A stretch of DNA of 64,000 nucleotides. Source: Setomelanomma holmii. Its lineage: Eukaryota > Ascomycota > Dothideomycetes > Pleosporales > Phaeosphaeriaceae. The number at the start of each line of letters is the position of its first letter. Position 1 is the first letter of the stretch. A program made the translations under genes and the position numbers. Below, piece by piece: positions 40,845-53,815 of the stretch. The notes beneath the pieces were generated by a model. That model saw only the letters and a program-made list of their open reading frames with translations. It was not told the DNA's origin and did not search any database. The stretch spans positions 248,001 through 312,000 of the forward strand of contig ML978168.1 in the NCBI GenBank assembly GCA_010015745.1. The letters run 5' to 3'.

Positions 40845-43272
40845 CGGATGAAGCTTGGGTTCGGGCTGGAGCGACAGGTCTCACCTCTTGTCAGCTTTGG
40901 ATTTTAAGGTCGGCGAAGCTGGCGATCGACGCTCGGCCGAAGGTCTTGGCGCAAATGCAATGAATGGAATGGTTTCAGCTCGGCGCGCTGCGCAGCTATG
41001 GAGTTCGAGTGCGCCTGGATGAATGTGTGGATTGCAGCGGCCGCTTGTGTTGTTGAGTCGGCGACTGGCGGCGAGTGAGATGACGTTGAACATGTTGTGG
41101 CGGCTGGGTGTGGCGTCGCGTGTCTCCGAATGAGCAACGGCAACGCGCGAACAATTGAGAGTGAAAACAAGAAATATGGAGACGAAACGGGATAAGGCGT
41201 CAACAGAGACGAGAGACGAGTGTATAGCCATATGCTGTAAGCACGTAGCGCATGATGTACAGGATTGCCTTGATGTTCGTGGTTCTACTGAGGAAGCATG
41301 TGGTCGTTCCGTCCTCTTCCACTGAGGTCGAGCAGCAGCATATGGTCGTCACGTACATCGCCACTCATCTGCATCGGTATTGCAAGTCGAATGCGAAGAA
41401 GCCGCATGTCCCGAGGAGCAGCCAGATGATGTACTTGCTTGCGTGGAGGGTGATTGAGAGTTTGTTGAGCTGTGACCAATGATGGCACGGCGCAGGAAAG
41501 TGCCGGTCGCACGGTCGCCTTTCCATCGCAATTTCCCAACACCCACAAAAGCTCCCCATCCTCCAGAGCCCAGACGTGCATGCAGTGGAACGCTGTAGTA
41601 TCCATTACCCCATAGAAGCCACCAGCACACCGCTTGTCTTTCCACGCGTCCTTCTAGTGTGGCTCTGCCCGTTAGCATCGAAGCGCTAGAGTTTTCCATA
41701 TTGCCAAGAGCACCCGGTAGTCCTAGCCAGATGCAAGACACCTGCTGGTCTCAGAGGTGATTGGTTGAGCAAGTGCGCAAGGTGAAAGAGATTTGTAGAT
41801 TGATTAACGTGACCCACTCGAAGCGTGCTGCTGGTGCCCGCACATGATCCACATGTCGGCGTGCGGTTCTGTGCGGTCAATCCACAACAACCCGCACCAA
41901 TTCATCAGCCGCCTCGTCTACGACGCCCAGACTCACAATGCGCGTCTCCAGTGGTTCGAATGCCAAGCGTTTGACCTGCTGAGCCACACGGCGAAGAGCG
42001 GCGGCAGTCTGTCACATGTGCCAGCATGAATGTCAGCTGGACGGGCTGGATGGTGGTATTTGCTTCTCATGCAAGGCACCAAACCCACAACAAGCAGGAC
42101 GGGTGCAAGACACGCAGACGACCGGCCAGTGGCGGTAGTAAGGCTCGGATGCAGGGATAGTGGCGCCTCAATCACGTGGACCAGGACCCTGAGCACGAAC
42201 CATCTCATGGATGTGTTGGAGTCGGTGGCGAAAGATTGTACTTTTGGTAAGCGGATGCCAGCTGGAACACCAGTTCTTGCGTCGGATGAGGAGAAATCTA
42301 GGGCATCTTTGCCTCACTGAAGTGTTCACTTCTGATTGTTTCGTAAAAACGTTCCGTTCAAGATTCCTGAGCCGGCCCCATCAGCAACGTGGTATATTGT
42401 AATGATGAACGAAGACGGCGCTTCTAGTATGAACTGCCGTCCATGTCGGCGCCAAGTAGCTGTGTACTATGTGAGATAGACTGCATAAAAGGGAACATAT
42501 CACCGCATGCGCTCTGGTCTTGAAATGAGATACGGGAAAGATTCCCAGGATCGGCCTTCGTATGGAGGAGGTCCATCGTCTACGTAACGTAGAGAGCTAA
42601 GGGATTCGTGTGCCGAAAGTCGTTGAACCAAGTGAGATGCGGAGACTGAAGTTTGCTATTGAAGTGTAGTATTACGGGGCTTTCATCTCTGACGCTGTAA
42701 GAGGTCGGAGCATCCCCAAAGTCTATAAACCGTCCCACCGAACTAAAGAGGTAATTGAAGTGTACTTTCACAGGAGCAGCGCATACGCATAACCCCAGAC
42801 CAAAACTTTTGAACGCCGAATCGAACCGAAGTCTAACGATTGCGCGAGTCGAGCATGTAAAGCCCAGGATATCGAAAAAGAAACCGAGGAAAGCAGACAG
42901 CCACTGGAACACCTATCTAATGCACTTCAACATCGTCGTTCCAACTCTAGGGAGGTCAAAGGAGATGTATCTCGTAAGAGTGTACATGAAGCGCAGCGTA
43001 TGATATGCAAACAACATCGTATCCAAGGTTCCAGGGCTGGTTGTTCTTGGTGCTAGATGCGTGGTAATTCGCCGTCCCAAGAACGCCGGAACACAATGCA
43101 GTGACTTATTGATCAGACTCAACCGTGATTTTTGGGGTGACATGGCATCAAGCCATGACACAGAAAGGTAGCCGGTAATGTACGTGAAGAAGTGGAGAAG
43201 TCGCAGACGTCGAAAGTATGGGTATCGCGAAGGTTACTCTGAAGAAGGGGTAAACAGACCGAAGATGAATTC
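40845..43272. other. Intergenic, about 2.4 kb
   Basis: Open frames of 60-130 codons occur on both strands (for example 41285-41741 minus and 42030-42320 plus), but none shows a motif, splice pattern or consistent codon use. A hydrophobic stretch (KYIIWLLLGTCGFFAF) in one minus-strand frame near 41390-41440 could be a relic of a membrane-protein gene. No gene is called. Confidence 0.4.
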
Positions 43273-45655
43273 CTAGAACATCGACGGGTCAACGCCCATG
43301 CCAGCGCCAGCAACGTTCGCGTTCTGCATGTTCTGGAGGTTCTGCAGGCCGCCAGTCAAGCCGAGCTTCTGCAGAGCCAGCTCAGGGTTGCAGTGAGGGG
43401 CATGCGAACGATGATATTTGAGTCCGTTGAGATTCTTGTAGCGTTTGCCGCACACCTCACAGCGGTATGGCTTCTCCTTCTCCATCCCGACGGTACCAGG
43501 ATATGGAATGGAAGTCAGGGGATCGACAATCGAGAAGGAACCGTCATCGTTCTCCTTAAGCTGTTGATTCTGGTGACCGTGTTGCTTGTGGTACTTGAGA
43601 CCATTCTGGTTCTTGTACGCCTTCTCGCAGCCGATGACTGGACACCTGAATGGCTTGACCTCTTCAGGAAAGGGGAATTGAGGTATACTGGCATTACCGA
43701 GGAGCTGCTGTTCTCGAAGTCTCCTTGCAAGCTCACTCTGATCGTTGCCACCAAGCTGGTAGTTCTTGAGAGCCGCTTGAAGCTGAGCTTGGTTCAGGCC
43801 AGCGCCTTGCTTGCTGAAGAGACGCTTTCCAGGCTGGTCAATGGTGCCGTTGTTGTTGTCGAAGCCGTTCATGCCGAAGTTGCCGTTGCCGAAGTTCATG
43901 TTCATATTCATACCCATGCCCATGCCCATGCCCATGTCGCCCATGCCCATCATTGGGTTGAAGCCAGCAAAGTCCATGTCGAGCTCGGCCGGAGTACCGG
44001 GATGAGATGACTCGGGTGATGTCAGATTGTGGTTTTGCATTGGCACCGTACCAAGGGTTGGTGTATTTACTGAAGAGACGGTGGGATTGTTCTGTAGATT
44101 GAACTGCTGTGACGCCGACGGGGTGGACGGCGTTGATGTGCGCAGGCCCTGATGGTTCTGCATTGTGTTTGCAAGGTTAATGTTCAGCTGTGGCAGAGCA
44201 TTCTGGTTCTGGTTGAAAGCGTTCTGCTGGACGGGATACTGGGTCGGCGCCTCCTCAATAGGAGCAAGGTTGTCGAAGCTGATGTCGTCCATCTCCATGT
44301 CGTCGAGAGAATCGACATCCAGCACAGTCGAGAGATTGGACCGGCTCATGGAGCCGAGACGCTGGCGGGAGCCACTCATCGAACGCGAGCTGGGCTGGAA
44401 GCCGTGCTGTGTGTTCATGGCTGGCTCACCCTGTGTCTGGCCGGGGGCGATGGAGGTAGCCGGAGCATTGGAAGCGGCTGGGAAGCCACTCTGGGCCGGC
44501 TGTGAAGGGCGAGCCGCGGGAGCGTTGGCGTGCGTCTCCTCGAAGTGCTGCAGGAGGTCGTGCAGTGATGCGAGGGTGAGGCCGCAGCAAGTGAAGTCCT
44601 TCATGAAGTTGGCTTCCATCTTAGGAAGGTACGACGAGGAGTGGAAGGAGGGAGACTGTCCGCTGGCAAAGGGTGCGGGCGAAGTGCCAGCCATCATGAT
44701 GCTGTTCGCGACGCGTTAGCGCTGTTCACACGTCTGCGGGGCGAGTCTGGAGGTGGCTCAGCTTTGGTGATACTTACTCATCGCGAATCCAAGATCCGAC
44801 CGAGACGCCGCCCCAGCTCATGCCGCCGGCGAAGGAACCCATGTTGGTGCTCTCACGCCGCGGCCTGTCCTTCATGGAGATGGGGTGGGCGCCGTTGCCG
44901 TAGAAAGACGAGCCGAGCATGCTGATGGAGGGGTGGCGCTCGCCCATGTTCGGGCGCTGGAATTCGAAGCCATTCGGATTCAGCTGGTTGGGCGTGGCGC
45001 TGCTGGCATCGCGATTCGCCTCTGCCTCTCGCAGCGCTGAAGTGAGGTTGGATGTCTGGTTCTGCGGGGAGTGGGAGCCAAAGCGCGGTGGCGTCTGGAT
45101 ATCGATAGGCGAGGCAGTCGCCATGGTGTGCTGTTGCGGGCTGTGAGGAAACAGCAGGACGCTGCTGTCGCCCGCGTCCTCGAACAAGAGCTCGGTGTCG
45201 GGCAGCTGGCTGGCCACAAGCTCGTGGGGCTTGCGGTACCAGGCGTTGGCGAGGCTCGCGCTCGAGTCCTTTTTGAAGCGGCCAAAGTGCGGCGAGGCAG
45301 GCTGCTCGATGGGAGTGCTGATGGGCGTGCTCGCTGCGGTGGATTCTCGCGGCGAGTGGGAGAGAGGTGGCGGTGTTGTCTCGTGGGAATCCAGCTTCAC
45401 GGTGTGGGTGGAAGGAGCGAACAGGTCGAAGGTGGGATGGCGACTCGAGATGTTAGGAACGGCTCCGTCAGGCTGTCGTGAGTGTATGGCGGGGCGTAGC
45501 GCGGCTGGTCGACCACGGGACGTATGAATATAAGCGAATATACCTGCGCAGCAATGTTGTCGCTGGCGATGCTCGTAGCGAAGAATGTACGGGCAATTCC
45601 CCGGGGCGCGGGCTGGGCTATATGTTTGCAGCGACCGAAGCGGTGACGAAGACAA
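43273..45655 (-). CDS. sfp1: Sfp1-type C2H2 zinc-finger transcription regulator
   Basis: Homologue of the split-finger protein Sfp1, a regulator of ribosome biogenesis, growth and cell size. Exon 2 (43273-44701) is joined to exon 1 (ending 44778) across a GTAAGT...AACAG intron, giving SWIRD|DIMMAGTSP, a conserved family junction; NMGSFAGGMSWGGVSVGSWIR and FTCCGLTLASLHDLLQHFEE flank it. Two C2H2 fingers near the C-terminus, KPFRCPVIGCEKAYKNQNGL and KPYRCEVCGKRYKNLNGLKY, are separated by 33 residues, the split arrangement that names the family. The middle is Gln/Asn-rich with a Met-Gly repeat. The first ATG at 45655 gives 768 residues; conserved coding at least from about 45290 shows the start is upstream of the ATG at 45124, but a further 5' intron near 45474-45543 is possible, so the N-terminus is uncertain. 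Confidence 0.88.
43905..43955 (-). repeat. Hexanucleotide (CCATGC) tract in the Sfp1 coding region
   Basis: Consecutive plus-strand CCATGC units encode alternating Met-Gly on the minus strand (MGMGDMGMGMGMGMNMNMN). An in-frame coding microsatellite likely to vary in length between strains. Confidence 0.75.
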
Positions 45656-48600
45656 GTCTATGGATGGGCGGGAGACCTTTTACGCACGGACTCGCAAGAT
45701 CCCTGTTAGTGCAGCCAATCGTCGGACGGCGCTACTGTGCTGCTCGCGTCGTCGGCAGGTGCAACTCTGGCGATGGACTGATCGGCCGCCTAGGATTGCG
45801 GCGGACTGGCGAGAGGCTACGGCGAAATGTTGCGAGCTGTTGTTGGGAGAAGGCCGCTTCATGAACTCGGACGCTCGCAGCATTATATTTTTATTAGTAT
45901 CATCATTCTCGAGTCGGAGGGGCCGGCCGAGGCTCGACGAGCACGGCCACACTGCGAGTGCTAGAGTACAAGAAGGCCGCTCTTGGGGGCAACACCGCCG
46001 CCTGCCAGTCCCTGTCTCGTTACATCCAGTCTACGGAGCTCACAGGCAGCGCCGCTGGGCACTCTGCCTCCATGCTACAGCTCCCGCCGTCGTCTGGCAT
46101 GGAAACCAGATTTCGTGCTCACTGCTGACTGCTCTCCACGTGGCGCCCGCGGGCTCCTGGCAGTGTCTTGGTGGTACCTTCCATGTCGTGGATAATTCCG
46201 AAGCATGCCCGCCACACAAACAACGTCGCCGTTCACGACGTCTTCATCAGGATTTCAACCTTCACTGACCCAATGCGGCGCCGCTGGAGCGCTGTGGCTA
46301 CCGCTGCAAGCGCATCGGCAGCGTCATGAACGCTGCGAGTGCTCCAGTGGCCCGGGTGCTTTTGCTCGTTAAGAGATCTTGGATACTCCCTAGTCTCGCT
46401 TCCCCATCTCCCCTGGCCACGGTCATTCCCGACAACGACGATGCAGTCCTCGATGTACCGAGCATAGTCGTTTCGTATGGAGACAGCCTCAGCGCGAGTC
46501 TGTTTCGACTTCACGGCCTTTGCCTCTGGCTGTCGGCCACATCGGCAGAACGCATGGGTGGTCCGGCCAATTTCTCGGCTCTTTGACTCTCTTGGGTGGG
46601 CTCTTACACATGCAGTCACCAAGGCGCACCCGCTGATATTAGCCTGCTGCATGCTTTCTGCATGTCCAGCGAGGCCGCGCATGGCAAACGTTGATTAATG
46701 GAACATCTGGCTGTACAACGTATGTGTGCGGAGCGCTATAGCTGTCATCAGACTCGTAGCCAGTACCGCTATATCCGCCATGCAAAGTCGACTTCATTCC
46801 CCCTCGACAAGCGTCGACACAGCGGACGCGAGCTCAGAGAACCCGCAGGCTGGTCTTGCTTGTGTCACTCTGGGGTAAGGGGTTGCTTCGCTGACTTGCA
46901 TAACGTCAGGATTTGTGGTGGTGTGCTCGATAATTCCGCCCTGGAAAGAAGCCTCCCGAAGAGCCGTGGCTGCATGCTGCACCTTGCCTGAGACGCACTT
47001 CCGCATCTCAAAAACCCCAAACCGGGTTGACACCCCACGGGTCTGTGTAACGCTCCGCAAAATCCTCGAGTGACAACGAGTGACAGGCCAAGCCTCATCT
47101 CCTTCCATGCACGCTCGAGTCCTCGTGACCACATTCCGAACACCGGAGGCTTCCAGGTCGGCCTACCAGATGCAAGCAACCCCTGCGAGAGCGCACCAAG
47201 CCCCGGCATTTGGCTCATTTCACGCCTAAAGTGCCCGTTTATTGGACCCTGCAGCAGCTCCTCTATCCCACGCTCGCTGGCCCGAAGGAGGCCGCTTCCT
47301 CACTTTTTAAAGCAGTTTGACATGCGTCTAGCAGATCGTCATCCCACCTAGTTTGTCGGTTTCTCTAGCTCTTTGCCGCGCTATGCAGCACTTCACATCT
47401 GGCCAAGACCACCGCTCGCGATGCCGTCTGCAAGTCATGGTTGAAACAATGCACATGGGCTGCGATATGCAGACGTCATTGTCGAGTCCGAGGGCGGAAG
47501 GCGTTGGAGCGGAGGTCTTTCGCGTTCAAACCCCGGCCGCCAAGCCAGCCAAACGAATGTGGAAGGGCCAGCCGGACCCAGTTCCGACGTCACTTGGGAG
47601 CGCCCATTGGCCACATTACTTTGCAGTCCAACACCGTATCTCTCTTCGCCTACAGAATTCCATCCGCACTGCTTTGCACGCAGTGGCTACCGACAGAAGG
47701 GCTCAAACCTGATTCCGACTCACATCCCCACAATCTCGGTAGCAAGCCGATTCGTTTGGCGTTCTCTGGCGTCTCAAACCCTCCGAATCTGAGGCATGGC
47801 ATCTCGAAGCAAGTCAAGCGAACGTATATCAAGCATTTTGTTGAGCATCGCTCGCTCCCCACTTTGGGAATACACTTCCCCTTCAAGCTAGTTATGTTTA
47901 CTGCCAATCGTACTCAGAGTCGCAGCAGGCAATGACGACGTCTATCACGCAGTAGCGCTAACTACAGCGTACCTTCTATGCTTCTGTGACGGCCTCAGGC
48001 GCTCATGTCGTCCCTAGCCTGCTTCCGTCATTGCTCGTATTCCTACAAGGGACTAGATGGAGGGCGTACGCGAAGCTACTGCACGGCTAGGCAGCACAAG
48101 TGCACTTCTCTTGTTTCCCGTATACATGGCTACTGCCTGCCGAGAATAGCGGCAAAAGGCAAAGTATGTTCCGCTTCTCAACCACATCCCTTGCTCGCCC
48201 AACCCTTGAGGACATCGGAATCTCAAGGTCGAATGTCTTTTGCGAGATACGCCTCACCCGGTAGATAAGGATGAGAAGCCTTCAGCTCCAAGCTCGATTA
48301 CGACGTATTGAATAAGGAAACAGGAATATAAGACTATCGACATCCGAACATACCGTACCTAACTCTGAGGTGGTCTTGCATATGTCTCTGAGCCTCGTGA
48401 ACAGGCGCACAATCCTGCTTTGCGTCCGTATCAGCCAGTCCGGCTACAATGGCCAGGCATCTCGCCCACGCATCGTGAACGGCATATACCCAATGCTTCA
48501 AGTCCTGCCCAGCACAAATACAACCAGAATACGCTAGTACAGAGGTTGGAAAGCAAATGCGGCTCAGCTTACCTCAGCCAGCATCAGCTATACCAACTGT

Positions 48601-50813
48601 GGCGTATGACAGCCCATAGCATTCACATAGTGAGGCTCACCGGATGTCTTGATCCTCGGGAGACTCGATCCAGGGCACTCGCTTAACGGCTGCGTGTATT
48701 TTAGCGGCTGTCTAGTCAGAACATTCGGACCGATCAGTGTTCCTCATTCCTCCAATACCTTATCGGCCCGTGATCGCACCGTTGCGCGGCACCCATCATC
48801 CTTCCACGATGTCGTACAGGCACGGTATACTGTAAGGAGTGTTCCATACCATGCCACGTACACCCTTGATGTTGCAAGAACCACAGTTCGAAATCATAGA
48901 GGAGCTCAGTTCGCAGGGGTCCAACATCGGCCCTTCTTCACCAACAAACGATCGACAGCTGTGACGTCGAGACACCTACCCAATCTCCTCGATTAAAGAT
49001 GCCTTTCCAATCATGTCGCTGATAAGATAGAGTTGACATTCGGACTCGTTCCCATGCGCTTCGAGCTTAGATGGACGTTCCAATGTGCGCACTCGGAATG
49101 CATCGCCAGATCTGACACGGGCGATCTTCGCCATGCTAACCTCCCGTATAAAGCGGGCAATTCCTCGGTGCAATACAACCGCAACCGGCTATATTAGTAC
49201 CCGCAACGCGACGCGATCACGATGTCCACTACATCGTCATCGCAACTTCGTAACGAGCAGGTTGAGCGAAATGATAGAGTGCTTCTTTGAAGACCTTATC
49301 GATCCTACTTCGCGACTGCGATCAAATCTAGATGCCCTTGACGGTCGTCACATTTCTTTCGGGAAATGCACACCTCCTCAGTCTTGAGGCCAGCGTCAAT
49401 CTTAAAGCCAGCGTCTACATGTACGCTAATGCTGTTGGCATCTGCATATTCACAAGTATACATACAAATCGCTTCAGCCATGAAGCAAAGTACTACGCCA
49501 TCTTCATGCATGCCATCCCAAGACGGTATAGTATACTAACGTCAACGGCTGAACTTTGTAAAGCGAGTCCCAATGGTGCGAACTTTAACTATATGCGAAC
49601 GCGTACGCCAAACAAACAACATCTACTCAGACCTACTTCAACCACGAACACAAGTCTAACATGTCGTTAGCCGCTGCAGATTGGTCGTAGGTTACAGACT
49701 AAAGCCGGTATCTGGTAGATGTGCATAGTGCATCTCTATCGACCCTCGCATGCGTCAACTCAAGAGCATTGCCTTCAAGCACACTAGAGCGACTTCAGTT
49801 TCACGCTGCACCATCAAGATCGCTATTCCCGGGGCGCTCACAAAATCCACAAATTATCGCCCCAGCTTTCCCAATGCAGCATTTCGACCTGCGCCCATAC
49901 GCCCGCGGGCCGTACGGTTACACAGCCCCCCCAAACCCGTCCAGAGTCTCGGAACTCTGTAACTCCAGCTTCGCATGGCATTGTTACAATCGACATGTCA
50001 ATATGCATGGTCGGCATCTTCGCGCGAATACGTAGTACACCGCAACCCGCTGCTGCAAGCGGTATTGCGACGATACGATGTCTCCGAGTCCGGCGGAGAT
50101 GTCGATACGAGTTTTTGCGTCGACGAGCATGATAAGATCTCCTATCGCATGGACACCTGCATAACACTTCTTGCCAGCTGATTTCCATGCAAGCATGTTA
50201 GTATTGCGAGCGAGGTCGCATTCGTAAATTAGCAGGTTCGAAGCATGAATCTGAAGCTGAAAGCATTGTCACACGTAACATGTTGCGTTAAACGGCGCAT
50301 CACTCGGAAGTGACGCAGAAGTAGGAGGCAAGCTGCATTGACTCCCGCCGATTTCCAACACGTCTTCGAGTCCTACCATGTGATGTATACATTGAAATCA
50401 CCTTGCTCAAGCGAGTGGAACATACCTCTTGTCCTGTCCATAGCCACACTTCTTCTTCTCATGCACTTCCGATCCCACATGCGTCAAACTCGCTCTATCT
50501 CTGCCTCATCCATCGTTCCCCTTCCCGCACCCCCAGCTTGCTTGGCTAAGCCTCGGTCATGAGTCCCGTTTTGTCAGGGATGCTGTGTGTATGTGTTTGT
50601 GGTGTTGGGGCTTGGTCGGTAAGTAACGTAGGCTTCACGCTTGCACAGATACATGCCACCTGCGATAACCTCCAAATGGTCGCCAGCGATCTCGAGCTCT
50701 TGTATGCAGATCTCAGACATGGACTCGGAGTAGACGAAGCATTTCAAGACCCTGGGATTGCGTCAATAGAAACGTATTACTTGGCTAACAACGAGGCTTA
50801 AGGACTAGTAAAG
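45656..50813. other. Gene-free stretch of about 5.2 kb upstream of Sfp1
   Basis: No convincing gene. Many short open frames on both strands, none with a recognisable motif. A small possible exon at about 50640-50801 (QIHATCDNLQMVASDLELLY, ending YYLANNEA, stop at 50799-50801) has an amphipathic look and follows a TTGCACAG acceptor-like site, but no upstream exon could be linked. The stretch may hold a long regulatory/5'UTR region of the Sfp1 gene, a non-coding RNA or an old relic. Confidence 0.4.
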
Positions 50814-53090
50814 TCAGGGCGTGAAGGGCATACTAGTATCGGAATCTGACTCGTGCTCTTTCTCACTTTCCGCATGTGCAAACATCTCTTGTTGCAATTG
50901 AGCTTGCAAGTCCATCTCATCCACGTCCCACGCGCTCAGAGCCGCCATGGTCTTCTTGGCGCTAGACTCTTTGCCTCGGGATCGAGGCCTGAAAGGAGAA
51001 GCTGCCTCATCTTCCTCATCGTCCTCATCCCCCTCGGCATACCCGCTGTCCTGCCTCTTGTCCTTCTGTACCAATACCATATCTTCCTTCACCTTCTCCA
51101 TCTTCCCTTTCTCCAACGCCACCCTCTCCTTCCCCTTCCCCACCCTCCTCTCCCACTCCTTCTTCCTCTCGTCAAACATCCTCTTTCTCTCCGCCCTCTC
51201 CATCCCCAACCAATCAATCACCCCATCAACATCCGTAAACTCTTTGAACCCATCTTTCCACTGATCCCCGTGCGCATCAGCCCTATCATCAGTTTTTCCA
51301 TCCTTGAACCGCCTCGCTCGTCCCCAGCGACAATACACCCACCCATGCGTCAACATACGTGCCCTCACGCCCTTGCGCGCCCACTCCGGCTTCTCAAACT
51401 GCTGCTTCTCAAGCGTCGAGGAGGGCATTTCCCATCCACCTAGCCGGTACGCGGTGACGCTGTCCATGATCGCAATCTGCGTGAGGGGATCGTCATTTTT
51501 CGCGCGTTTCTTCTCCTTTTCAGAAATCTTGCTCCGGCGCACAATTTCCTCGGGAGTGAGTTGTTCGTCCTTGCAGTTCTGACGCGGGTTTTGGAGTTCC
51601 ATTTGTTTCTGATTGAAGCACTCCATGCGCGAAGCTGTGAAGGTGTCTTCTTTGAACATGGGCTCGAAGTAGTATACCGTGTGTGGATCGAGGCGCATTG
51701 AGATGCTGAGGAGGGCCGCTTGCACGACGATGTCGTGAATGTCTCGGACGAGGAAAGGTCTCGGTGGCCCTGAATCACTTCTAGTGTATGGCTGTTCAAA
51801 GGGGAGGATGTGTTTGTAGATGGCGGCAACGATGTAGTTAACGTGATTGCTCAAGTTTGTGGGAAGCTGGAAGTGCTTGGAGTCGGCGGGCTTGAGGGTA
51901 GAGCGAATACAGCTTGCGTAGTATCTGTTGCGTTCGAAGCCTAGTCACGGTCAGTAAAATAAACGACTTCGGGGCATGAGTCACTTACCATCCTCATCTT
52001 TGTGATCTCTTTGCAATTGTATCATCGCCTGGATGTCCTTCTCGTTTCCTCCGAAAAGCATGTGCTGGAATACCTGCTCCACAATCACATTGCCGATAAT
52101 TGCAGCCACGAGAGCACATCTCTTTGGCTCATCAACAAAGAGATCATTCCATCCATGCACGCCAGTTGGTCCACCAGAGGCAACACAACCAATTATCTTG
52201 GCTGTCTCTGCTGGGAAGTGCTCGAAGTAGGATGCTGGGAGCATTCCGTTTGGCTGCTCAATGTGGTAGCCAAAGTAATTCTTGGTGAGCTGGTCCATCG
52301 AGTCCATGATCTGCCATAAGCCATCACGAATCTCGACATCGCGTAGCGCATACTCAGGTTCTTTCACGCTCTTCTGGAGGGCCATCTTAACATCAAATTG
52401 GGGGTTTGTTCCAGTCTGAGCCTTGATAAACTCCCTTGCAATCTTGTTAGGCCGAGTGGCCCACTTCTCCTCAATGGTCAAGTCCTCCTTCCAGGACTCG
52501 GTCACCCTGGAGGACGCAATGTTCGTCTTTGGAGCGGCAGGCGGCGCAGTGCCAGTTTTCTTGGTTGTCTTTGACTGTTTCGACAGCGTCGCTGCTTGTG
52601 GCTGCTGACTCTTCGCTCGGGGCCGGAAAAGCTGCTTTGGCGTTGGCGAGGCATCGGACTCCTCACCCTCGGTCGACTCTGCAAGGGGAAAGTTGTCGAT
52701 GAACGGGCTCCTGATGCGCTTTGCTTCTTGTTCTTGTTCTTGTGCCAACTCCACAAGCTCTGACTCCTCGGCATTCTCCAGCTCACCTCCGTACTTGTAC
52801 ATGAGGTCGAGCATTTTGGCGTTGCGACTTATGTTCGCTTTCAGTCGCTTGACAGCCTTGCTTCCTGCCTCTGCCTTGTCCACACTCTCTTTTGTCGCAA
52901 GCACAGGCGCAGGGCATGCGAGTCCATATGGAGCGTTTCGGTATGAGTCGGCGTCATATCTTTGCGGCTTCTTACGAGAGTCTAAGTCTTCGCTGGCCTT
53001 GCGCTTGAGCGAATTGGCAGGTGCAGCACTTGATGATTCTGCGCCGAAGCCGAAGAGGCTGTCAAGACCAGTTCTGATCCAGGATGTCAT
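50814..53090 (-). CDS. Hypothetical nuclear-looking protein, 742 residues
   Basis: Two exons (51989-53090 and 50814-51940) joined across a 48-bp intron (GTAAGT...GACTAG) give HKDEDG|FERNRYYAS in frame. Residues 1-210 are charged and disordered with basic clusters (LKRKASEDLDSRKKPQRY) and a coiled coil (SELVELAQEQEQEAKRI). The middle, about 215-480, is ordered: FIKAQTGTNPQFDVKMALQK, GLWQIMDSMDQLTKNYFGYH, CALVAAIIGNVIVEQVFQHM, VNYIVAAIYKHILPF, ALLSISMRLDPHTVYYFEP. The last 150 residues are again a charged helix (MERAERKRMFDERKKEWERR) and an acidic tail. No known family recognised. Clean open frame, splice sites and strong amino-acid patterning support a real gene; localisation is inferred. Confidence 0.78.
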
Positions 53091-53815
53091 GATTGTTGCG
53101 GGAGTGATGATGTGAGTTCAGGATTGGAAGTCGCGCATGCAACATTGGGAACCAAAGTCGAAGGGGACGGCATTTTTTCAACAATAAGTCTAAAAGCGGG
53201 GACATGTTCCTTTGTGAGCTTTGGTTCGCTCTCCATGGCTGCATTGTCTTTGTCCCGGGTTGCCGCACGCGGCCACCGAACATCTGAGCAATCTGAGGCG
53301 CGGTTTGTCTGACGAACAACAAAGACCTATGAGACATAGCCGTCATGTGGAGAAAGCTCAATGGCATGCTAGGGTTGTGAGGTGCTGAATGTCTTTGTTG
53401 TGTTTGTGTAAGGGAGGAAACGAGGCGTGCCAAGCATCTTTGGCGGCCGAGGACTAAGTAAAAACACACAAGATGAGGAAGGCGCAACTGCGTTGCTTCG
53501 ATTACAAGGTACTACCGATATGCAAAGCCCATCGTCAATTCTTGTTCCGTGCCAGATGTGATGCTTCCCAAGACTCCTCGCTAAAATGAATGATGCCGAA
53601 CGCTAATGTGGTATATGGATTGGAAAGAGCTGCGATCGTTTCGCTTCATTTGGCAGGGGTCCAGTTCTTGTACAGACATGAACACAGAGTGCTGGCGTCC
53701 TGGGCGCTTAACCCGCCGCTAATTTTTTCGCCCGACTTCTTCTTGCACGAGGGCACGTTTTGCCCACCGGCTACACTTTGCTCGACTCGCACAGCTATCT
53801 CTCGTTAGTGCATTA
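53091..53815. other. Intergenic
   Basis: Upstream region of the 742-residue protein gene and 3' flank of the membrane-protein gene. Nothing recognised. Confidence 0.45.

Noticed and set aside
41951..41963. Sequence resembling a tRNA B box (GGTTCGAAT)
   Set aside because: No matching A box, acceptor stem or T-arm pairing around it.
41285..42320. Several 90-130-codon frames, one with a hydrophobic stretch
   Set aside because: Overlapping frames on both strands without conserved motifs or plausible intron structure; at most a relic.
43393..44010. Long plus-strand open frame (205 codons) opposite the Sfp1 gene
   Set aside because: Antisense shadow of a zinc-finger gene with clear homology; composition is the complement of Gln/Met-rich coding.
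46233..46682. 149-codon minus-strand frame in the 5-kb gap
   Set aside because: No motif, overlapping open frames on the other strand and no splice partners; likely chance.
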